Positions 62,456 through 64,000 of a stretch of 64,000 bases of DNA are shown piece by piece. The first letter of the stretch is position 1, and every line of letters begins with the position of its first letter. The stretch is from Clostridia bacterium (lineage in GTDB: Bacteria > Bacillota > Clostridia > Christensenellales > UMGS416), in the NCBI GenBank assembly GCA_016938675.1, contig JAFGUF010000039.1, forward strand, positions 1-64,000, written 5' to 3'. The translations under genes and the position numbers were made by a program. Under the pieces are notes generated by a model that saw nothing but the letters and a program-made list of their open reading frames with translations, was not told the origin of the DNA and searched no databases.

Positions 62456-63505
62456 TTATTTTTCGCTTTCTAGTATTTCATCTATTTTTTCGCATAATGC
62501 GCTAAAGGCCTTGTCATTATTTATCTTCTGCTGCTTTTCACCCTTCGCGAATATTATGGAGTATTCCTTGCCGCCCGCTATGCCGACATCAGCATCCTTC
62601 GCTTCGCCCGGTCCGTTTACAATGCAGCCCATTACCGCAACTTTTAGATATCTGCTTTCACCTGCATACTTTTGCTTTATTTTTTCTGCCAGGCTCTCAA
62701 CATCTATGCCTTTGCGGCCGCAAGTCGGGCAGGAAACTATGTTAATCCCCCTGTGCCTTAGGTTGACCGCATTCAATATATCCCAAGCAGCATATACTTC
62801 CTGCAGAGGGTCTCCACTTAAGGATACTCTCAATGTGTCGCCCACACCTTTGTAAAGCAGGGTACCGATACCTATAGCTGCATTTATATATCCCTGCCTT
62901 GCAGAGCCCGCTTCAGTTACGCCGATATGCTGAGGATAGTCATACTTTTTTGCGAACTTCAGGCAGCTGTCTATTGTCTTTACCACGTCTGAGGACTTAA
63001 TTGAAACAACAATATCATTGAAATCAAGTTTTTCAAGCATCTTAACCTGACGGGACGCAGCCTTAACCAATGCCTTCGCGCCGTTTCCATGTTTTTCTAG
63101 TATGTCCTTAGGCAATGAACCCGAATTCACCCCTACTCGTATAGGCACATGATGGCTCTTTGCGCAGTCTACCACCTTTTTTACCCTGTCCTTGCCGCCT
63201 ATGTTGCCGGGGTTGATGCGGATTTTATCTGCTCCGTTTTCCATGGCCGCTATTGCAAGCTTATAGTCAAAATGAATATCCGCAACCAAGGGTATTTTTA
63301 TCTGGTCTTTAATTTTTTTAAAAGCCATAGCGCAGTCTTCATTGTAAACAGACGCCCTGATTATCTCGCAGCCTGCATTCTCAAGCTCATTTATCTGCTT
63401 AACTGTAGCTTCAATATCAGCGGTATCGGTGTTTGTCATCGACTGAACCAGCACAGGGTTGCCTCCGCCTATTATTTTGCTGCCTATTTTTATTTCTCTG
63501 GTCAT
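62456..63505 (-). CDS. ispG: 4-hydroxy-3-methylbut-2-enyl-diphosphate synthase (IspG)
   Basis: Iron-sulfur enzyme of the methylerythritol phosphate pathway making HMBPP. 349 residues, the short bacterial form: TIM barrel with LVQSMTNTDTADIEATVKQI, ADIHFDYKLAI, KIRINPGNIGG, and a cluster domain with SCPTCGRKGID and VMGCIVNGPGEAKDADVGIAGG. These are the ligand cysteines and the Glu of the active site. It follows rseP by two bases, as in Bacillus and Clostridia where dxr-rseP-ispG is conserved. Confidence 0.97.
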   Translation of the reverse strand: MTREIKIGSKIIGGGNPVLVQSMTNTDTADIEATVKQINELENAGCEIIRASVYNEDCAMAFKKIKDQIKIPLVADIHFDYKLAIAAMENGADKIRINPGNIGGKDRVKKVVDCAKSHHVPIRVGVNSGSLPKDILEKHGNGAKALVKAASRQVKMLEKLDFNDIVVSIKSSDVVKTIDSCLKFAKKYDYPQHIGVTEAGSARQGYINAAIGIGTLLYKGVGDTLRVSLSGDPLQEVYAAWDILNAVNLRHRGINIVSCPTCGRKGIDVESLAEKIKQKYAGESRYLKVAVMGCIVNGPGEAKDADVGIAGGKEYSIIFAKGEKQQKINNDKAFSALCEKIDEILESEK

Positions 63506-63507
63506 TT

Positions 63508-64000
63508 TTATCCGCCTGTTATCAGCCTTACTACATCTCTGTACATAAGTATAATTGAAAGCCCGAAGAGAACTATAAATCCTGCAACCTGAATCTTCAT
63601 CTGAGTTTCAAAAGATATCTTCTTTCCTCTTATACCTTCAAATAAGTACATCAGCACCTTGAACCCATCACATGGAGGTATTGGCAAAAGGTTAATGATG
63701 CCTAGGTTAATTGAAATAAACGCCAGAATGTAGAGAAAGTAATATATATCCATCTGCTGGGCTACATCGCTCATAACCGCTACTGCGCCTATAATGCTGC
63801 CCATGTCCTTTGCGCCTTCACCTGTTGATACAAGCCTGCCAAGATAGACAACCAACTCCTTTGTCATGGAGAATACTGCAACAGTTCCTGCTCGTGCAGC
63901 CTCAAAGAAAGATACTTTCTCTCTCTGGTATCTGTTTGCAACCCCTATGTCGATTTTATATTTTCCTTCAGATTCTACATACTCCGGCAATAAAAACAGC
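63508..64000 (-). CDS. rseP: RIP metalloprotease RseP (site-2 protease), 3' part only
   Basis: C-terminal 163 residues; the frame runs open through base 64000, so the N-terminal HExxH region lies outside. Visible are the membrane segments YFLYILAFISINLGIINLLPIPPCDGFKVLMYLFEGI and IQVAGFIVLFGLSIILMY. LLPIPPCDGF replaces the usual LLPIPALDGG but keeps the metal-binding Asp. Cleaves membrane anti-sigma factors or signal peptides in relatives. A TTG at 63990 is not a real start. Two bases separate it from ispG. Confidence 0.92.
   Translation of the reverse strand, partial: LFLLPEYVESEGKYKIDIGVANRYQREKVSFFEAARAGTVAVFSMTKELVVYLGRLVSTGEGAKDMGSIIGAVAVMSDVAQQMDIYYFLYILAFISINLGIINLLPIPPCDGFKVLMYLFEGIRGKKISFETQMKIQVAGFIVLFGLSIILMYRDVVRLITGG

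Noticed and set aside
1-64000. tRNA genes, CRISPR arrays, insertion sequences and phage genes
   Set aside because: No TTCGANNC-type tRNA arm outside coding DNA, no regularly spaced repeats, and no transposase, integrase or phage structural protein was found. A tRNAscan or ISfinder run would be decisive.

Overview
The window is a stretch of core bacterial chromosome with about 58 protein genes, no rRNA or tRNA gene that I can find, and no transposon, phage, integron or CRISPR signature. The gene set points to an anaerobic, low-to-moderate-GC Firmicute of the Clostridia type. It has PolC-type DNA polymerase III, RNase J, RbgA, YlxR/YlxQ, the Asp23/AmaP/DUF2273 envelope-stress trio, a T-box riboswitch, a LysO exporter, Gram-positive VanW and MltG cell-wall proteins and the non-mevalonate isoprenoid pathway (IspDF fusion, IspG). 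I cannot name the genus. The assignment is inferred from gene content only.

Layout. 1-282 is the end-truncated rplS with its own promoter. 431-6944 (minus) is a seven-gene operon: hisS, aspS, tcdA, an unknown gene, an RseC-like gene, glyA and yjbQ. 7229-8872 (plus) is a VanW-family wall protein, facing a HAD phosphatase. 9821-12851 (minus) carries a DUF2232 membrane protein, rplI and dnaB. 13176-18416 (plus) is the transcription/translation operon rimP-nusA-ylxR-ylxQ-infB, closed by a clear terminator. 18657-20136 (plus) is rsmD-coaD-coiled-coil protein, then a phospholipase-C-like gene facing uvrC. 23110-26323 (plus) is gpsA, rqcP, ispDF and an HD phosphohydrolase. 26326-29087 (minus) is a polar amino acid ABC importer with a MarR regulator as its last gene and a perfect 8-2-8 palindrome over its start site. 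29269-31538 (minus) is cysE-cysS behind a T-box leader whose specifier reads as TGC (Cys). 31577-34625 (minus) is rbfA-nrnA-truB-ribF, the usual tail of the infB operon, here separated from it and inverted.

34764-35648 is a radical SAM SplB-like gene. Divergent to it, 35780-38933 (plus) holds two unknown, tightly coupled genes for membrane-anchored extracytoplasmic proteins, one with leucine-rich-repeat-like sequence; this is the least explained locus here. 38945-47475 (minus) is rbgA-rnhB-yraN, a 1318-residue multi-domain protein mannosyltransferase, tldD and pmbA. 47687-58084 (plus) is a long run: asp23-amaP-DUF2273-nusB, folD-xseA-xseB-ispA-DUF212, rnjA-lysO-mltG-hemW. 58081-64000 (minus) is polC, ispG and the C-terminal part of rseP.

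The region is dominated by information processing (replication, transcription, translation, RNA decay), isoprenoid and cysteine supply, and envelope proteins. A feature of the architecture is that all five convergent gene pairs abut or overlap (gaps of -4 to 11 bases) with no room for a terminator between them, whereas the intrinsic terminators I can recognise lie between genes that run in the same direction. I found no obvious new multi-gene defence or metabolic system. The best candidates for something undescribed are the 35780-38933 pair, the mannosyltransferase fusion, and several structured leaders.
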